DNA of 61,413 nt, from contig NZ_QREV01000007.1 in the NCBI RefSeq assembly GCF_003363715.1, positions 1 to 61,413 of the forward strand. Reading direction: 5' to 3'. Every line of letters starts with the position of its first letter. Position 1 is the stretch's first letter. Source of the DNA: Parabacteroides acidifaciens (lineage in GTDB: Bacteria; Bacteroidota; Bacteroidia; Bacteroidales; Tannerellaceae). Of the stretch, positions 1 to 9,544 are shown one piece after another. A program made the position numbers and the translations under genes. The notes below the pieces were generated by a model. That model ran no database searches. It had not been told where the DNA came from and saw only the letters and a list, made by a program, of their open reading frames with translations.

Positions 1-360
1 GGAAAGCGTAAACGCTGGCAAAGTGATAAACCTTAACTCCCGGAGAATCGAATATTTGAAAATAAAACGGACGGCGTCTCAAATATCCCAAGGAAATTTG
101 AGCGGCTTTTGGGCATGAGGACGGTCGTTTTTCAAAAGAAGACGGTCGTAATCGCCATTGCGACCGTCCTCATGGGTGATGCACTCGGCACCTCGCGAAG
201 ATTAGAACGGTCGCAATGGCAAAGAGGACGGTCGCAATGGCGAAAAACTCCCGAAAAAGGAGAAAAAGCGCATTTTTGACGTCTGAAAAGAGGATTAACA
301 TTTGTTTAGTTTCAGATGTCTTTTGGGGATGGAAAATCTATTTTTTACAATAAGCCCCCC
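1..360 (+). repeat. Dispersed ~355 bp palindrome-rich repeat, copy 1
   Basis: This stretch closely matches 18816-19171 and, inverted, 61083-61413. It has an AT-rich inverted repeat near 50-88, then four GACGGTCG-type half sites. Two of these form a hairpin: GACGGTCGTAAT (141-152), loop CGCC, ATTGCGACCGTC (157-168). A core, GCACTCGGCACCTCGCGAAG, is identical in all three copies. The right end finishes at a shared ACAATAAGCC motif just past the 3' end of the DUF6807 gene. No reading frame is conserved between copies. It resembles a MITE-like or REP-like non-coding element. No transposase or target duplication can be identified. No gene lies in 1-381. Confidence 0.8.
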
Positions 361-381
361 CTAATTTATCGGCAAGTTAGC

Positions 382-1308
382 TCACAATCTCTCTGCTGTT
401 GCCGCATCAATTTTCCGGTCCAACACGTAAATCCGGTAAGAGAGGCTTAACTCCTTACCCGGTTCCAACGTAAAAGCTTGCTGCTTTGTCGGAGAGAAAT
501 TCCACATCACATCGCCGGCGGGTTTATTGACAGTCTTGTCCCAGACACGCAAAGGCTCCGGATAGTTCAGATTGGAAGGATTGGCAACAATCAGGATACA
601 GGCATCTTCGTTTCCGGCTTTCCCTTGGAAATAGCACCAACGAGCTCTCGAGCCATCCGCCTGATCGCGGGCAAGCCCTTCGGATGTAAGCATTTCAGCG
701 GTCTGGTCATTCCAGTCTTCGCGCGTACGTATACATATACCACCATACCGGTAAGCTTCCATTGTAATCGGACTGGAGCCGGCACAACGCAACGTTGTGT
801 GGTAATCGACATAATAGCCCGGCAAGTCCGTTCTGCCGATACGGACTTCCAGTTTCTCATTCATCGCCACCTTTTCTGCGGGAGAATCCGGATAAACAAC
901 ATGATCCAACGTCGCCGCAAAGCCGGTATCGGAAACACGGTCGAAATTACGGAAACGGACAGTTCCTTGCTTTTTGTTGAGATTCCAAAAATCGATCTCA
1001 TTGCCTTCAAACGTCGTTTTCGTCCAGGCATACCACAACCCGAAATGATGGTAGTGGTCGGAAGGCGAACAATTGGTCAGCACTTCACCCTTCAACGTCT
1101 TCAACGGATGGATAAAGCCACTGCGCTTATAAACCGTATCCACTCCGGGAGCCGGATAAACCATCGCATAATTATAGGAGAACAAAGGCTTGCCATCCAT
1201 ACTATAGGTTAACGATTTGCCGGTATCCTCCACCGAAAGAGACGCCTGTTGACAACCGGCAAACAAGAAAGAAATAAAAACACAAACAAAAAATGGTACA
1301 ACTTTCAT
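382..1308 (-). CDS. DUF6807 (PmoA-like) family lipoprotein
   Basis: The protein has about 308 residues and begins with a lipoprotein signal ending in a LFAGCQQ lipobox, so it is probably anchored on the periplasmic or surface side. The body has features of the DUF6807/PmoA-like family, including a HYHHFGLWYAW segment near the first third and an EAYRYGGICIRTREDW segment. Members often occur in carbohydrate-use regions, but their reaction is not established to my knowledge. I chose the ATG at 1308 because the signal peptide starts there and upstream in-frame codons run into the histidine kinase gene, which stops at 1322. The 13 bp gap suggests co-transcription with the two kinase genes upstream. 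The 3' end abuts a dispersed repeat. Confidence 0.75.
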   Translation of the reverse strand: MKVVPFFVCVFISFLFAGCQQASLSVEDTGKSLTYSMDGKPLFSYNYAMVYPAPGVDTVYKRSGFIHPLKTLKGEVLTNCSPSDHYHHFGLWYAWTKTTFEGNEIDFWNLNKKQGTVRFRNFDRVSDTGFAATLDHVVYPDSPAEKVAMNEKLEVRIGRTDLPGYYVDYHTTLRCAGSSPITMEAYRYGGICIRTREDWNDQTAEMLTSEGLARDQADGSRARWCYFQGKAGNEDACILIVANPSNLNYPEPLRVWDKTVNKPAGDVMWNFSPTKQQAFTLEPGKELSLSYRIYVLDRKIDAATAERL

Positions 1309-1321
1309 AATGATATTCTTT

Positions 1322-2440
1322 TTATAATGCTTCGTTATCATCCGGCATACGCAAGGGCAGGATGAACCAGAAAACAGAACCTTTCCCCGGCTCCGACTCC
1401 ACTCCTATCTGACCGCCCATGTGATCTACAAAACCTTTGCAAAGCGCCAATCCCAATCCGACGCCCTTTGATTTGTTAGCGACAGCCTGGATAAAACGGG
1501 CAAAGATCTTCTCCTGTATTTCATGCGGGATACCTTCACCGGTATCGGATACAAAGAAACGAATCTGTTCCGACCCGGACAAGGCACATCCGACCCGTAT
1601 TTCTCCTTCCGATGTATGTTTAACAGCATTCGACAAAAGATTGGAGAGTATTTGCGTCAACCGGTTGCGATCTGTAAACATATGAAGATCAGGAATAGGC
1701 TCCATGACCAGCTTCACCGACGGAGCAACCTGCAATGCGTAAACCTTGCACAATCCATCGACCAGGTCGGGCACATAAACCTTCGAATAAGAAAACGAGA
1801 TTGTATCCGACTCGATTCTGGAAATATCCACCACATCATTCAACAGATCCAGCAATAATACATTATTATTTCGAATTATGCTAATATATTGTTCGCAAAC
1901 TTCCGGGTCCGTCTCATCAGCCAACAACTGCGAGAAACCGGCGATGGCATTAAGCGGTGTCCGGATTTCATGATTCATATTGGCAAGAAAGGCTGATTTC
2001 AACTGCTTGGAACGTTCCGCCTTATCACGGGCCTCCGCCAGCTTTTTACGCATCCGGCGATTGACCTGTATCATCACGAACAACAGAAGGCAGCAGAACA
2101 GCAGGCAGGAAATAAACAAATACAGGAAATCCGATTTCAAATGCAGCTGTTCGTTTTCCTCCGCCATTTGCCGGGCTTCATTCTCAGCCCGGAGGCGGTC
2201 GATCTGCCGGACATAAAAAACCTCTTCGAGCGAATCCCGTGTGTCGGCCAGATGAAGGTATGAATCGAACGCTCCTTTATAGTCGCCCGATTCTTCTTTC
2301 CTTACGGCTTCATCATAAAGTTTCCGGAGCTGTTCCGCGGTGGAGTCAGGCAAAGCCCTTGTCCCCTCTAACTCGGCAGAGACAAGAGAGAACGGAAAAA
2401 CCGAAAGAACTATACATAATATGAATATATACCGTTTCAT
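1322..2440 (-). CDS. Membrane sensor histidine kinase
   Basis: This 372-residue kinase has an N-terminal signal peptide (1-22), a short periplasmic part resembling one TPR-like repeat, a coiled region, and one membrane helix near 105-125. A HisKA domain follows, with NHEIRTPLN and phosphoacceptor His157. The HATPase domain is complete: N box NLLSNAVKHT, G1 box DTGEGIP and G2 box GVGLGLALC. It should therefore autophosphorylate. No response regulator is encoded nearby, so its partner is unknown. It lies 4 bp after a degenerate kinase with the same layout and 13 bp before a DUF6807 lipoprotein, suggesting one transcript. The periplasmic part is unusually short, so signal sensing may depend on the larger neighbouring kinase-like protein; that is inference. 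Confidence 0.88.
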   Translation of the reverse strand: MKRYIFILCIVLSVFPFSLVSAELEGTRALPDSTAEQLRKLYDEAVRKEESGDYKGAFDSYLHLADTRDSLEEVFYVRQIDRLRAENEARQMAEENEQLHLKSDFLYLFISCLLFCCLLLFVMIQVNRRMRKKLAEARDKAERSKQLKSAFLANMNHEIRTPLNAIAGFSQLLADETDPEVCEQYISIIRNNNVLLLDLLNDVVDISRIESDTISFSYSKVYVPDLVDGLCKVYALQVAPSVKLVMEPIPDLHMFTDRNRLTQILSNLLSNAVKHTSEGEIRVGCALSGSEQIRFFVSDTGEGIPHEIQEKIFARFIQAVANKSKGVGLGLALCKGFVDHMGGQIGVESEPGKGSVFWFILPLRMPDDNEAL

Positions 2441-2444
2441 CTTT

Positions 2445-4406
2445 CTATATATGTTTAAGAGGCATCACAAATTCTATCCGGCATCCCGACTCCGTCCGGA
2501 CCGGCATGGACATCCGTCCGCCCATTTTCATAATAAGTCCTCTGCTGATCACCATACCCAATTGTATATTCTCTAACTTGCTGGCCGTTTGCGCCAATCG
2601 ATCGAACATAAACTGGCAAGCCTCTTCCGAAAAGACGATGCCCTTGCAGCTAACAAAGAAAACAACTTCTTCGCCTTCCGCCTGATATCCAAAAGAGACT
2701 TCCCCTGACTTGGCATGCAGAAATGCACAATGAAGTATATTCTCCAAAACCTGGGCAAGCCGTATCGGATCGGTCGTCATCCGCATCTCTTTTACCGGAA
2801 GCAGTCTCAAATGAACCTCCTCGGTAGCAAACGATTGCATCTTCATATAGACTTCACGTACCAGCCGGGCCAGGTTTACATCTTCATAATGAAATTGCAT
2901 CCGGTCCGACTCGATCTTCGAAACATCCAAAATATCGAAAATAACACGTTGTGCCAGTTCGTTGCGCGAACAAAGCGAAACAGCATATTCCTGTCTTTTC
3001 TCCATCTCCGTCTCACGGATCAGAGACTCGGAAAAAGCAGATGTTTCTTGCAGGAAATCATTTACCACGCGGGTCATATTACTCAGAAAAACAGAAGTAT
3101 TCTCATCTGCCTCCACCGCCTCTTCCACCGCTACAGCCAACAGGCATTTAATCCGGTAAAAACGGTAACACAAATAACAGAGCAACAAGAGAGCCAATGC
3201 AAGGGAGAAAGCCAGTATTAACTGGAAATGAATGACTAACGATTGTTTTTTTCTTTCTGTTTCGAGCTGATTGATATGGAAGAAGGAACGAAGTTGATGA
3301 GATTGGCAGTCAAACCGGGCACAGCTAAGGGAATCGGCAATTTGCACACAATGGCGAAGTTCTTCGGTTGCCTGTTTATAATCACCTTTCTTAGCGGCTA
3401 TAACCGCTCTTCTACGGTAGACATCTGGATTCTCACCCGGGTGGCGGAGTTGCAAATAGTAGGCTGCCGTGTCCAGGCACGCCGTCGCCTGATCATAATC
3501 CCCTACCGCCAGATAATAGTCCGACCAGGTAAAATAGAGGCCATCCTTATAAGTATCATAAATATCGCTTTGCTTATATTTGTCGGCTTTCTTCAGGCAG
3601 GAACAAGCTTCCGCCGGATGGTTGCAGTAAAGCTCGTAATCCGCTTCATTACAATAAACCCAAATCCAGTAATAGGAGAAATAATCTTTCGGTTTGTCGG
3701 GATTAAGCAAATGGAAATCGATCAGTTCCCGGCGTACGGAGTCGACATAAACGATCACCCGCTCTTCCCGGTTCAACTGACGGCTGGATTCCGCTAAAAT
3801 AAAATAGAATTCCATCCGGTTCATGTGTTTGTCTTTCATACCATCCAACAACCGAACGCCCCGTTCGGCCCATTCCAAAGCGTCATTACACCGTCCCGAG
3901 ATATAACAAGCATAGGCAATTACATAGCAAGCCTCGGCTATATCGCCCGCACTCCCGATTGCTTTCGCTTCCTTATACATCTCCCGTCCTTTCTGAAGGG
4001 CCAGCTCAAATTCGCCACGGTCCGTATATAAGGTGATAATCATTGCCTGAGTTTCGAACAGATAATCCAGCATCTGTTCGCGACGGAAAAAACTGATAGC
4101 AGGTACCGACACCTTCTCGGCCTGTTCCCAATCGACAGCATTATAATAATGGCGGATTTGATTCCGGTAGGCATAGGCTTTAAAATTCCGGTTTTCCGGA
4201 CCTTCCGACTCGTTTAGAAGAGAGTCGAGATACAATAGTTCTTCAGGCGTATCGTCTGCCCGTTCGCAGCAATCTTTCAGATATTGTAACCGAATAGAAT
4301 CGGGAGGAAAGGAGTTCACAGCATTACCTCTTTCCTGACACCAGATCATACCAGTCGCATATACGAATAATAGTCCGGAAAATATACATCTCCTCAGGAC
4401 GTTCAT
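2445..4406 (-). CDS. TPR-containing pseudo-histidine kinase
   Basis: The protein has about 653 residues: a signal peptide, a long TPR-rich periplasmic region (roughly 30-390), a membrane helix near 400-425, and a cytoplasmic region with the layout of a histidine kinase. The expected phosphoacceptor segment NMNHEIRTPLN reads NMTRVVNDFLQ, so the His is replaced by Arg. The N box reads NILHCAFLHA, the G1 box Asp is lost (VSCKGIVFS) and the G2 glycines are mostly gone (IQLGMVISRG). The dimerisation-helix end, DVSKIESDRMQFHYEDVNL, is intact. I infer a catalytically dead partner that senses through its TPRs and pairs with the intact kinase 4 bp downstream. The ATG at 4406 is preferred over an upstream in-frame GTG. 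Confidence 0.82.
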   Translation of the reverse strand: MNVLRRCIFSGLLFVYATGMIWCQERGNAVNSFPPDSIRLQYLKDCCERADDTPEELLYLDSLLNESEGPENRNFKAYAYRNQIRHYYNAVDWEQAEKVSVPAISFFRREQMLDYLFETQAMIITLYTDRGEFELALQKGREMYKEAKAIGSAGDIAEACYVIAYACYISGRCNDALEWAERGVRLLDGMKDKHMNRMEFYFILAESSRQLNREERVIVYVDSVRRELIDFHLLNPDKPKDYFSYYWIWVYCNEADYELYCNHPAEACSCLKKADKYKQSDIYDTYKDGLYFTWSDYYLAVGDYDQATACLDTAAYYLQLRHPGENPDVYRRRAVIAAKKGDYKQATEELRHCVQIADSLSCARFDCQSHQLRSFFHINQLETERKKQSLVIHFQLILAFSLALALLLLCYLCYRFYRIKCLLAVAVEEAVEADENTSVFLSNMTRVVNDFLQETSAFSESLIRETEMEKRQEYAVSLCSRNELAQRVIFDILDVSKIESDRMQFHYEDVNLARLVREVYMKMQSFATEEVHLRLLPVKEMRMTTDPIRLAQVLENILHCAFLHAKSGEVSFGYQAEGEEVVFFVSCKGIVFSEEACQFMFDRLAQTASKLENIQLGMVISRGLIMKMGGRMSMPVRTESGCRIEFVMPLKHI

Positions 4407-4491
4407 TACCACGATTTAATTGTTATTCTATTCTACCCTATGCAAAAAGTTATACATTCTGATCAGAAGGTTGTATATCCTGACCATTTTG

Positions 4492-4522
4492 CAAATATAC
4501 AACAATGTAGCAAAGCTGCAAT
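4492..4522 (-). promoter_or_regulatory. Promoter of the pseudokinase/kinase operon, with leader inverted repeats
   Basis: On the minus strand, ATTG (-33) is separated by 19 bp from TATATTTG (-7). This fits the Bacteroidetes sigma consensus and predicts a leader of about 80 nt. The leader carries TATACA (4451-4456), CTGATCAG (4459-4466) and TGTATA (4472-4477), a nested palindrome. It sits within a wider inverted pair, TGCAAAA (4441-4447) and TTTTGCA (4487-4493). These could be a regulator site or an RNA hairpin. Confidence 0.65.
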
Positions 4523-4606
4523 AGTATTGTAGAAAAAATTAACTTTCCCTCTCAAAAAAACACTTGGAAAATCAACCATCCAATTGCCGAAATATTTCTT
4601 TAATCG

Positions 4607-4638
4607 TTTGCGTGATATGTGGATTTAGCCTACCTTTG
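4607..4638 (+). promoter_or_regulatory. Promoter of the fumarate reductase operon
   Basis: TTTG at 4607-4610, a 20 bp spacer and TACCTTTG at 4631-4638 match the Bacteroidetes housekeeping promoter very well. Transcription would start near 4645, leaving a leader of about 60 nt. The rest of 4413-4703 is AT-rich divergent control region without a gene. Confidence 0.85.
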
Positions 4639-4703
4639 CACGATAATAACCATAGATTGGAAGAAATTTCTAAATACAATTAAATAACTTAAATTATTAT
4701 CTT

Positions 4704-5378
4704 ATGTGGTTACTTAATTCTTCTATCGGGAAGAAGCTGATAATGAGCATATCAGGTCTTTTCCTAATTCTGTTTCTATTGTTCCACTTGTGTATGAACA
4801 TAGCAGCGGTATTTTCTGGTGAAGCGTATAATGTTATTTGCGGTTTGCTGGGATCTAACTGGTATGCTCTGGTTGGTACATTAGTGTTGGCTGCTGGTGT
4901 GGTAGTACACTTTGTGTATGCTATCATTTTGACCCTGCAGAATCGTAAAGCACGTGGTAATGACCGTTATGCTATCAACGCCCGTCCGAAAGGCGTTGAA
5001 TGGGCTTCTCAAAACATGTTTGTTTTGGGTCTGATTGTTATCCTGTTCATGATTTTGCACTTTTCACAGTTCTGGTACAACATGATGTTCGCCGAACTGG
5101 CAGGTATTCATGGAGACATTCATCCGCAGGATGGTGCCGCTTTCATCAACTTCTATTTCCAGGGCAATGTTGTAAACACAGTGCTGTATCTGGTATGGTT
5201 CGTCGCATTGTGGTTCCACCTGACTCATGGTTTCTGGTCCGCTATTCACACTATCGGTTGGAACAATACAATCTGGTTAAACCGTTGGGAATGCATTTCT
5301 AAGTGGGTAGCTACTATCATTTGTGGCTTGTTCGCTGTTATTACAATTATTTTCTTCCTGAATGGTGTAGGTGCTTAA
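4704..5378 (+). CDS. frdC: Fumarate reductase/succinate dehydrogenase cytochrome b subunit
   Basis: This 224-residue membrane protein has five predicted helices and several His residues in helices (for example LLFHLCMN, HFVYA, LHFSQFW and FHLTHGFW) that could bind the two b hemes of a b558-type quinone-reactive subunit. It anchors the flavoprotein and iron-sulfur subunits encoded next to the inner membrane and exchanges electrons with menaquinone. In anaerobic Bacteroidales this complex normally runs as fumarate reductase to make succinate. The gene is first in a three-gene operon behind a strong promoter. The sdh and frd names cannot be separated by sequence alone. Confidence 0.92.
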   Translation: MWLLNSSIGKKLIMSISGLFLILFLLFHLCMNIAAVFSGEAYNVICGLLGSNWYALVGTLVLAAGVVVHFVYAIILTLQNRKARGNDRYAINARPKGVEWASQNMFVLGLIVILFMILHFSQFWYNMMFAELAGIHGDIHPQDGAAFINFYFQGNVVNTVLYLVWFVALWFHLTHGFWSAIHTIGWNNTIWLNRWECISKWVATIICGLFAVITIIFFLNGVGA

Positions 5379-5413
5379 TTTAGGTTTAAATCTTCAATTG
5401 AAAATAAATCATT

Positions 5414-7357
5414 ATGACTCAAATAGATTCTAAAATTCCTCAAGGCCCGTTGGCTGAGAAGTGGAAAAATTATAAAGATCACCAGAAACTGGTGAACCCC
5501 GCTAACAAGCGTCGTCTGGATGTAATCGTTGTAGGTACAGGTCTGGCTGGAGCATCTGCTGCCGCTTCTTTGGCAGAAATGGGATTCAACGTATTGAACT
5601 TCTGTATCCAGGACTCTCCCCGTCGTGCACACTCGATCGCTGCACAGGGCGGTATCAATGCTGCAAAGAACTATCAGAATGACGGCGACTCTGTTTACCG
5701 TCTGTTCTACGATACAATCAAAGGTGGTGACTATCGTGCCCGCGAAGCTAACGTCTATCGCTTAGCAGAAGTTTCCAACTCTATCATCGACCAGTGCGTA
5801 GCACAAGGCGTTCCTTTTGCCCGCGAATACGGCGGTCTGTTGGACAACCGTTCATTCGGTGGTGCTCAGGTATCGCGTACGTTCTATGCCCGCGGTCAGA
5901 CGGGACAGCAGTTGTTGCTGGGTGCTTACTCCGCTTTGAGCCGCATGATCGGTCTGAACAAAGTGAAGATGTACACTCGTCACGAAATGTTGGACGTTGT
6001 CAAGATCGACGGCCGCGCTCGCGGTATCATCGCACGCAACCTGATCACCGGTAAGATCGAACGTTTCTCCGCTCATGCCGTAGTGGTTGCAACAGGTGGT
6101 TATGTAAATACATTCTTCCTGTCTACCAACGCAATGGCTTCCAACGGTTCTGCTGCATGGCAGTGCTACAAGAAGGGCGCTTATTTCGCTAACCCCTGTA
6201 TGGTACAGATTCACCCGACTTGTGTTCCTGTACACGGCGACTACCAGTCCAAGCTGACATTGATGTCCGAATCACTGCGTAACGACGGTCGTATCTGGGT
6301 ACCGAAAAAGCTGGAAGATGCAAAAGCATTACAGGCCGGAACGAAGAAAGGTAAAGACATCCCCGAAGAAGACCGTGACTACTATCTGGAACGCCGTTAT
6401 CCGGCATTCGGTAACCTGGTTCCGCGTGACGTAGCTTCACGTGCCGCCAAAGAACGTTGCGACGCCGGTTTCGGTGTGAACAACACGGGTCTGGCCGTAT
6501 TCCTCGACTTCTCCGACGCTATCAACCGCCTGGGTAAAGATGTTGTAAAAGCAAAATATGGTAACTTGTTCGATATGTACGAAGAAATTACCAACGATGA
6601 TCCATATGAAACTCCGATGATGATCTATCCGGCTCTGCACTACTCGATGGGTGGTCTGTGGGTAGACTACGAATTGCAGACATCCATTCCGGGTCTGTTC
6701 GCTATCGGTGAAGCCAACTTCTCTGATCACGGTGCTAACCGTCTGGGTGCATCTGCTTTGATGCAAGGTTTGGCCGACGGTTACTTCGTATTGCCTTATA
6801 CAATCCAGAACTATCTGTCCGACCAGATCCAGGTTCCGCGTTTCAGCACCGACCTGCCTGAGTTCGCAGCTTCTGAAAAGGCTATCAAAGACCGTATCCA
6901 GAAATTGATGAGCATCAAGGGTAAAGAATCTGTCGATTCTATCCATAAGAAACTGGGTCACATCATGTGGGAATACATCGGTATGGCCCGCGATGCCGAA
7001 GGTTTGAAAGAAGCTATCCAGAAACTGAAAGACCTGAAGAAGGAATTCTGGACAAATGTACATATCCCGGGACAGGCTGAAGACCTGAACGTGGAATTGG
7101 AAAAGGCATTGCGTCTGGCAGACTTTATCGAGATCGGTACACTGATGGCTCACGATGCATTGGATCGTGCCGAGTCTTGTGGTGGTCACTTCCGTACTGA
7201 ACATCAGACAGAAGAAGGTGAAGCTCTTCGTCATGATGATAAATTTATGTATGTATCTTGCTGGGAATATCAGGGTGAAGACAAAGATCCTGTTATGCTG
7301 AAGGAAGATCTGAATTATGAATTCGTAGTACCTCAGACACGTAACTACAAGAAGTAA
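5414..7357 (+). CDS. frdA: Fumarate reductase/succinate dehydrogenase flavoprotein subunit
   Basis: The 647-residue catalytic subunit interconverts fumarate and succinate. An FAD-binding Rossmann motif [15 protein letters not shown] lies near residue 40. [11 protein letters not shown] carries the His expected to bind FAD covalently. Substrate-site segments include the HPTC region and [19 protein letters not shown] near the FAD. Length and ending fit the larger b558-type family found with a single cytochrome subunit. It lies 35 bp after the cytochrome b gene and 21 bp before the iron-sulfur gene. The codon use looks like that of a highly expressed gene (many CGT and GGT codons), as expected for a central enzyme of anaerobic energy metabolism. 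Confidence 0.96.
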   Translation: MTQIDSKIPQGPLAEKWKNYKDHQKLVNPANKRRLDVIVVGTGLAGASAAASLAEMGFNVLNFCIQDSPRRAHSIAAQGGINAAKNYQNDGDSVYRLFYDTIKGGDYRAREANVYRLAEVSNSIIDQCVAQGVPFAREYGGLLDNRSFGGAQVSRTFYARGQTGQQLLLGAYSALSRMIGLNKVKMYTRHEMLDVVKIDGRARGIIARNLITGKIERFSAHAVVVATGGYVNTFFLSTNAMASNGSAAWQCYKKGAYFANPCMVQIHPTCVPVHGDYQSKLTLMSESLRNDGRIWVPKKLEDAKALQAGTKKGKDIPEEDRDYYLERRYPAFGNLVPRDVASRAAKERCDAGFGVNNTGLAVFLDFSDAINRLGKDVVKAKYGNLFDMYEEITNDDPYETPMMIYPALHYSMGGLWVDYELQTSIPGLFAIGEANFSDHGANRLGASALMQGLADGYFVLPYTIQNYLSDQIQVPRFSTDLPEFAASEKAIKDRIQKLMSIKGKESVDSIHKKLGHIMWEYIGMARDAEGLKEAIQKLKDLKKEFWTNVHIPGQAEDLNVELEKALRLADFIEIGTLMAHDALDRAESCGGHFRTEHQTEEGEALRHDDKFMYVSCWEYQGEDKDPVMLKEDLNYEFVVPQTRNYKK

Positions 7358-7378
7358 CAATTTTCAAAAATTAGAATC

Positions 7379-8134
7379 ATGGATAAAGATATAAATATCA
7401 CACTTAAAGTCTGGCGTCAGAAAGGTCCGAAAGAAAAAGGACAGTTCGAAACTTACCAGCTGAAAAACATTAACCAGGGCACATCTTTCCTGGAAATGCT
7501 GGATATCCTGAACGAACAACTGATTAACGAAGGTAAAGACCCTGTAGTTTTCGATCACGACTGCCGTGAAGGTATCTGCGGTATGTGTTCATTGTATGTA
7601 AACGGACACCCGCACGGACCGGCAACCGGTGCTACTACTTGTCAGCTCTATATGCGTCGTTTCAACGATGGCGAAACAATCACGATCGAACCGTGGCGTT
7701 CAGCCGGTTTCCCGGTAATCCGCGACTTGATGGTAGACCGTTATGCTTACGATAAAATCATCCAGGCAGGTGGTTTCGTATCTGTAAACACAGGTGGTGT
7801 GCCTGATGCAAATGCAATTGCTATCCCTAAGGCTGATGCTGATTTGGCTATGGATGCTGCTGCTTGTATCGGTTGTGGTGCATGTGCTGCTGCTTGTAAG
7901 AACGGTTCGGCTATGCTGTTCGTTTCTGCTAAGGTCAGCCAGTTGGCTCTGTTGCCTCAAGGAAAAGTGGAAGCTGCCCGCCGTGCGAAAGCAATGGTTG
8001 CCAAAATGGACGAACTGGGCTTCGGTAACTGTACCAACACTCGCGCTTGCGAAATGGAATGTCCGAAGAACATCTCTGTCAGCAACATCGCCCGCCTAAA
8101 CCGCGAATTTATTTGCGCGAAATTGAAAGACTAA
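7379..8134 (+). CDS. frdB: Fumarate reductase/succinate dehydrogenase iron-sulfur subunit
   Basis: The 251-residue electron-transfer subunit carries the expected three centres. The N-terminal plant-type ferredoxin domain has CREGICGMC for [2Fe-2S]. The C-terminal part has [11 protein letters not shown] and a second cysteine run, [13 protein letters not shown], for the [4Fe-4S] and [3Fe-4S] centres. It moves electrons between FAD in the A subunit and the quinone/heme subunit. It is last in the operon and is followed closely by a strong intrinsic terminator. Confidence 0.96.
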   Translation: MDKDINITLKVWRQKGPKEKGQFETYQLKNINQGTSFLEMLDILNEQLINEGKDPVVFDHDCREGICGMCSLYVNGHPHGPATGATTCQLYMRRFNDGETITIEPWRSAGFPVIRDLMVDRYAYDKIIQAGGFVSVNTGGVPDANAIAIPKADADLAMDAAACIGCGACAAACKNGSAMLFVSAKVSQLALLPQGKVEAARRAKAMVAKMDELGFGNCTNTRACEMECPKNISVSNIARLNREFICAKLKD

Positions 8135-8154
8135 TACATTATATATGTATATAG

Positions 8155-8190
8155 AAAAAGCCCGTTGCGATAAACAACGGGCTTTCTTAT
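8155..8190 (+). terminator. Intrinsic terminator of the fumarate reductase operon
   Basis: An 11 bp perfect stem, AAAGCCCGTTG (8157-8167) and CAACGGGCTTT (8175-8185), with a 7 nt loop and T-rich tail, follows the iron-sulfur gene by about 20 bp. Confidence 0.92.
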
Positions 8191-8202
8191 TTTATGTCCA
8201 CA

Positions 8203-8240
8203 AAAAAGCCGCACTCCATATAATAGGATGCGGCCTTTTT
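8203..8240. terminator. Bidirectional terminator hairpin
   Basis: GCCGCACTCC (8208-8217) pairs with GGATGCGGC (8226-8234) with one bulged base. The stem is flanked by A-runs on the left and T-runs on the right, so it can stop transcripts from both directions. On the minus strand it is the likely end of the small-RNA cassette that starts near 8325. Confidence 0.75.
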
Positions 8241-8363
8241 GCTGCTTTCCAGCGAAACAATCTCTCGATCCCCTCCCCGCAAAGACTTTTTGTTAACCTT
8301 AGATCTAAAATACTATGAAAAAAACTCACTGCAAATATAAACTATATTTATTATAAATGCAAG
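8203..8363 (-). ncRNA. Candidate small-RNA cassette, copy E (diverged)
   Basis: On the minus strand, CTTG (8360-8363), a 20 bp spacer and TATATTTG (8332-8339) form a promoter. The body shares the TTTTTTCATA and AAGGTTAACAAA segments with four closer copies elsewhere in the window. The usual GNRA hairpin is absent, and the transcript would instead end at the bidirectional hairpin 8208-8234, giving about 120 nt. The rest of the 8135-8493 gap holds only terminators and AT-rich sequence. This is the most diverged member. Confidence 0.55.
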
Positions 8364-8493
8364 AGCCTTTAGTTACAATTTATTGCAAATTTGTCATTTT
8401 TCCTTTTAAAATTGACATTGTGCGCGATTTCACACTATTATAATATCAATAAACAGCCTGTTCCGGCAGAGGAAAGTCTCCCGGACTCCCCAT

Positions 8494-9477
8494 TCAGATC
8501 GAATAGCGCTCAGGGATGGAATCCAGAATACCGAACAGCTCTTCCACCGTCTCCGCCCGCAACATTGCAACGCGCGTCTGCTTGAAATCCGCAATACCTT
8601 TAAACAACGGAGTAGCAGCCAGATGGCGGCGGATATGCAAAATGCCCCGCCGCTCATCCAAACGCTCGACACTTTGTATGACCTGTTTTTTCAATATGTC
8701 GAGATACCAGGAAAAAGACTCGGCAGGAAGCAATTCGCCTGTATTCAGAAAATGTTTCACCTCCCGAAAAATCCAGGGGCGACCGATACTGCCCCGGCCA
8801 ATCATCACGGCATCCACACCATACTGCTCAAAACGTTGTTTGCATATCTCGGCAGAAGTGACATCGCCATTTCCTATAATAGGAATATGCATCCGGGGAT
8901 TGTTCTTGACTTCGCCGATCAGTGTCCAATCCGCCTCGCCCGTGTACATCTGCGCCCGTGTACGTCCGTGTATGGAAAGGGCGGCAATACCGCAATCTTG
9001 CAACTGTTCGGCCAAATCGACAATGATCTTGTTGTCGGCATCCCATCCGAGACGGGTTTTCACCGTAACGGGAAGTTTGACTGCTTTTACCACTTCACGC
9101 GTGATATCCAGCATCAGCGGAATATTACGGAGCATTCCGGCCCCTGCTCCTTTTCCGGCCACACGTTTCACCGGACAACCGAAATTAATATCGAGAATAT
9201 CCGGCCGCGCCGCTTCACAGATTTGTGCCGCTTCCACCATCGTCGGGACATCGCGCCCGTAAATCTGGATAGCAACCGGACGCTCTTCGTCTGCCACATT
9301 CAACTTCTGCTGCGTCTTGTTGACACTGCGGATCAGAGCGTCTGCCGAAACAAATTCGGTGTACACCATATCCGCACCAAAACGTTTGCACATCAACCGG
9401 AAAGAAATATCTGTAACATCTTCCATAGGCGCCAGGAAGACGGGATGTTGACCTAAATCTATTGTTCCTATTTTCAT
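8494..9477 (-). CDS. dus: tRNA-dihydrouridine synthase (DusB-type)
   Basis: The 327-residue flavoenzyme would reduce uridines in the tRNA D-loop to dihydrouridine using FMN and NADPH. It has the TIM-barrel start APMEDVTDISFR, the DINFGCPVKRVAGKGAGAGM segment with the catalytic Cys, VKTRLGWD, SIHGRTRAQMYTG and the phosphate-binding IIGNGDV/MIGRGSIGRPW motifs. I chose the ATG at 9477 because the promoter -7 box (TACCTTTG, minus strand, 9500-9507) lies between it and an upstream in-frame start, which would not be transcribed. The gene stands alone, convergent with the fumarate reductase operon. Confidence 0.93.
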   Translation of the reverse strand: MKIGTIDLGQHPVFLAPMEDVTDISFRLMCKRFGADMVYTEFVSADALIRSVNKTQQKLNVADEERPVAIQIYGRDVPTMVEAAQICEAARPDILDINFGCPVKRVAGKGAGAGMLRNIPLMLDITREVVKAVKLPVTVKTRLGWDADNKIIVDLAEQLQDCGIAALSIHGRTRAQMYTGEADWTLIGEVKNNPRMHIPIIGNGDVTSAEICKQRFEQYGVDAVMIGRGSIGRPWIFREVKHFLNTGELLPAESFSWYLDILKKQVIQSVERLDERRGILHIRRHLAATPLFKGIADFKQTRVAMLRAETVEELFGILDSIPERYSI

Positions 9478-9499
9478 CTTATAACTTAATATACGCACG

Positions 9500-9507
9500 C
9501 AAAGGTA
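9500..9507 (-). promoter_or_regulatory. -7 promoter element of the dus gene
   Basis: TACCTTTG on the minus strand sits 23 bp before the chosen start codon. No good -33 element is visible. It decides the start by excluding the upstream in-frame ATG. Confidence 0.6.
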
Positions 9508-9544
9508 CTGATTTTCTGCCAAAAACAGAGGGGAAAGGATATCT

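Noticed and set aside
6437-7360. 307-residue minus-strand frame.
   Set aside because: It is antisense to the fumarate reductase flavoprotein gene, which has strong codon bias and intact motifs.
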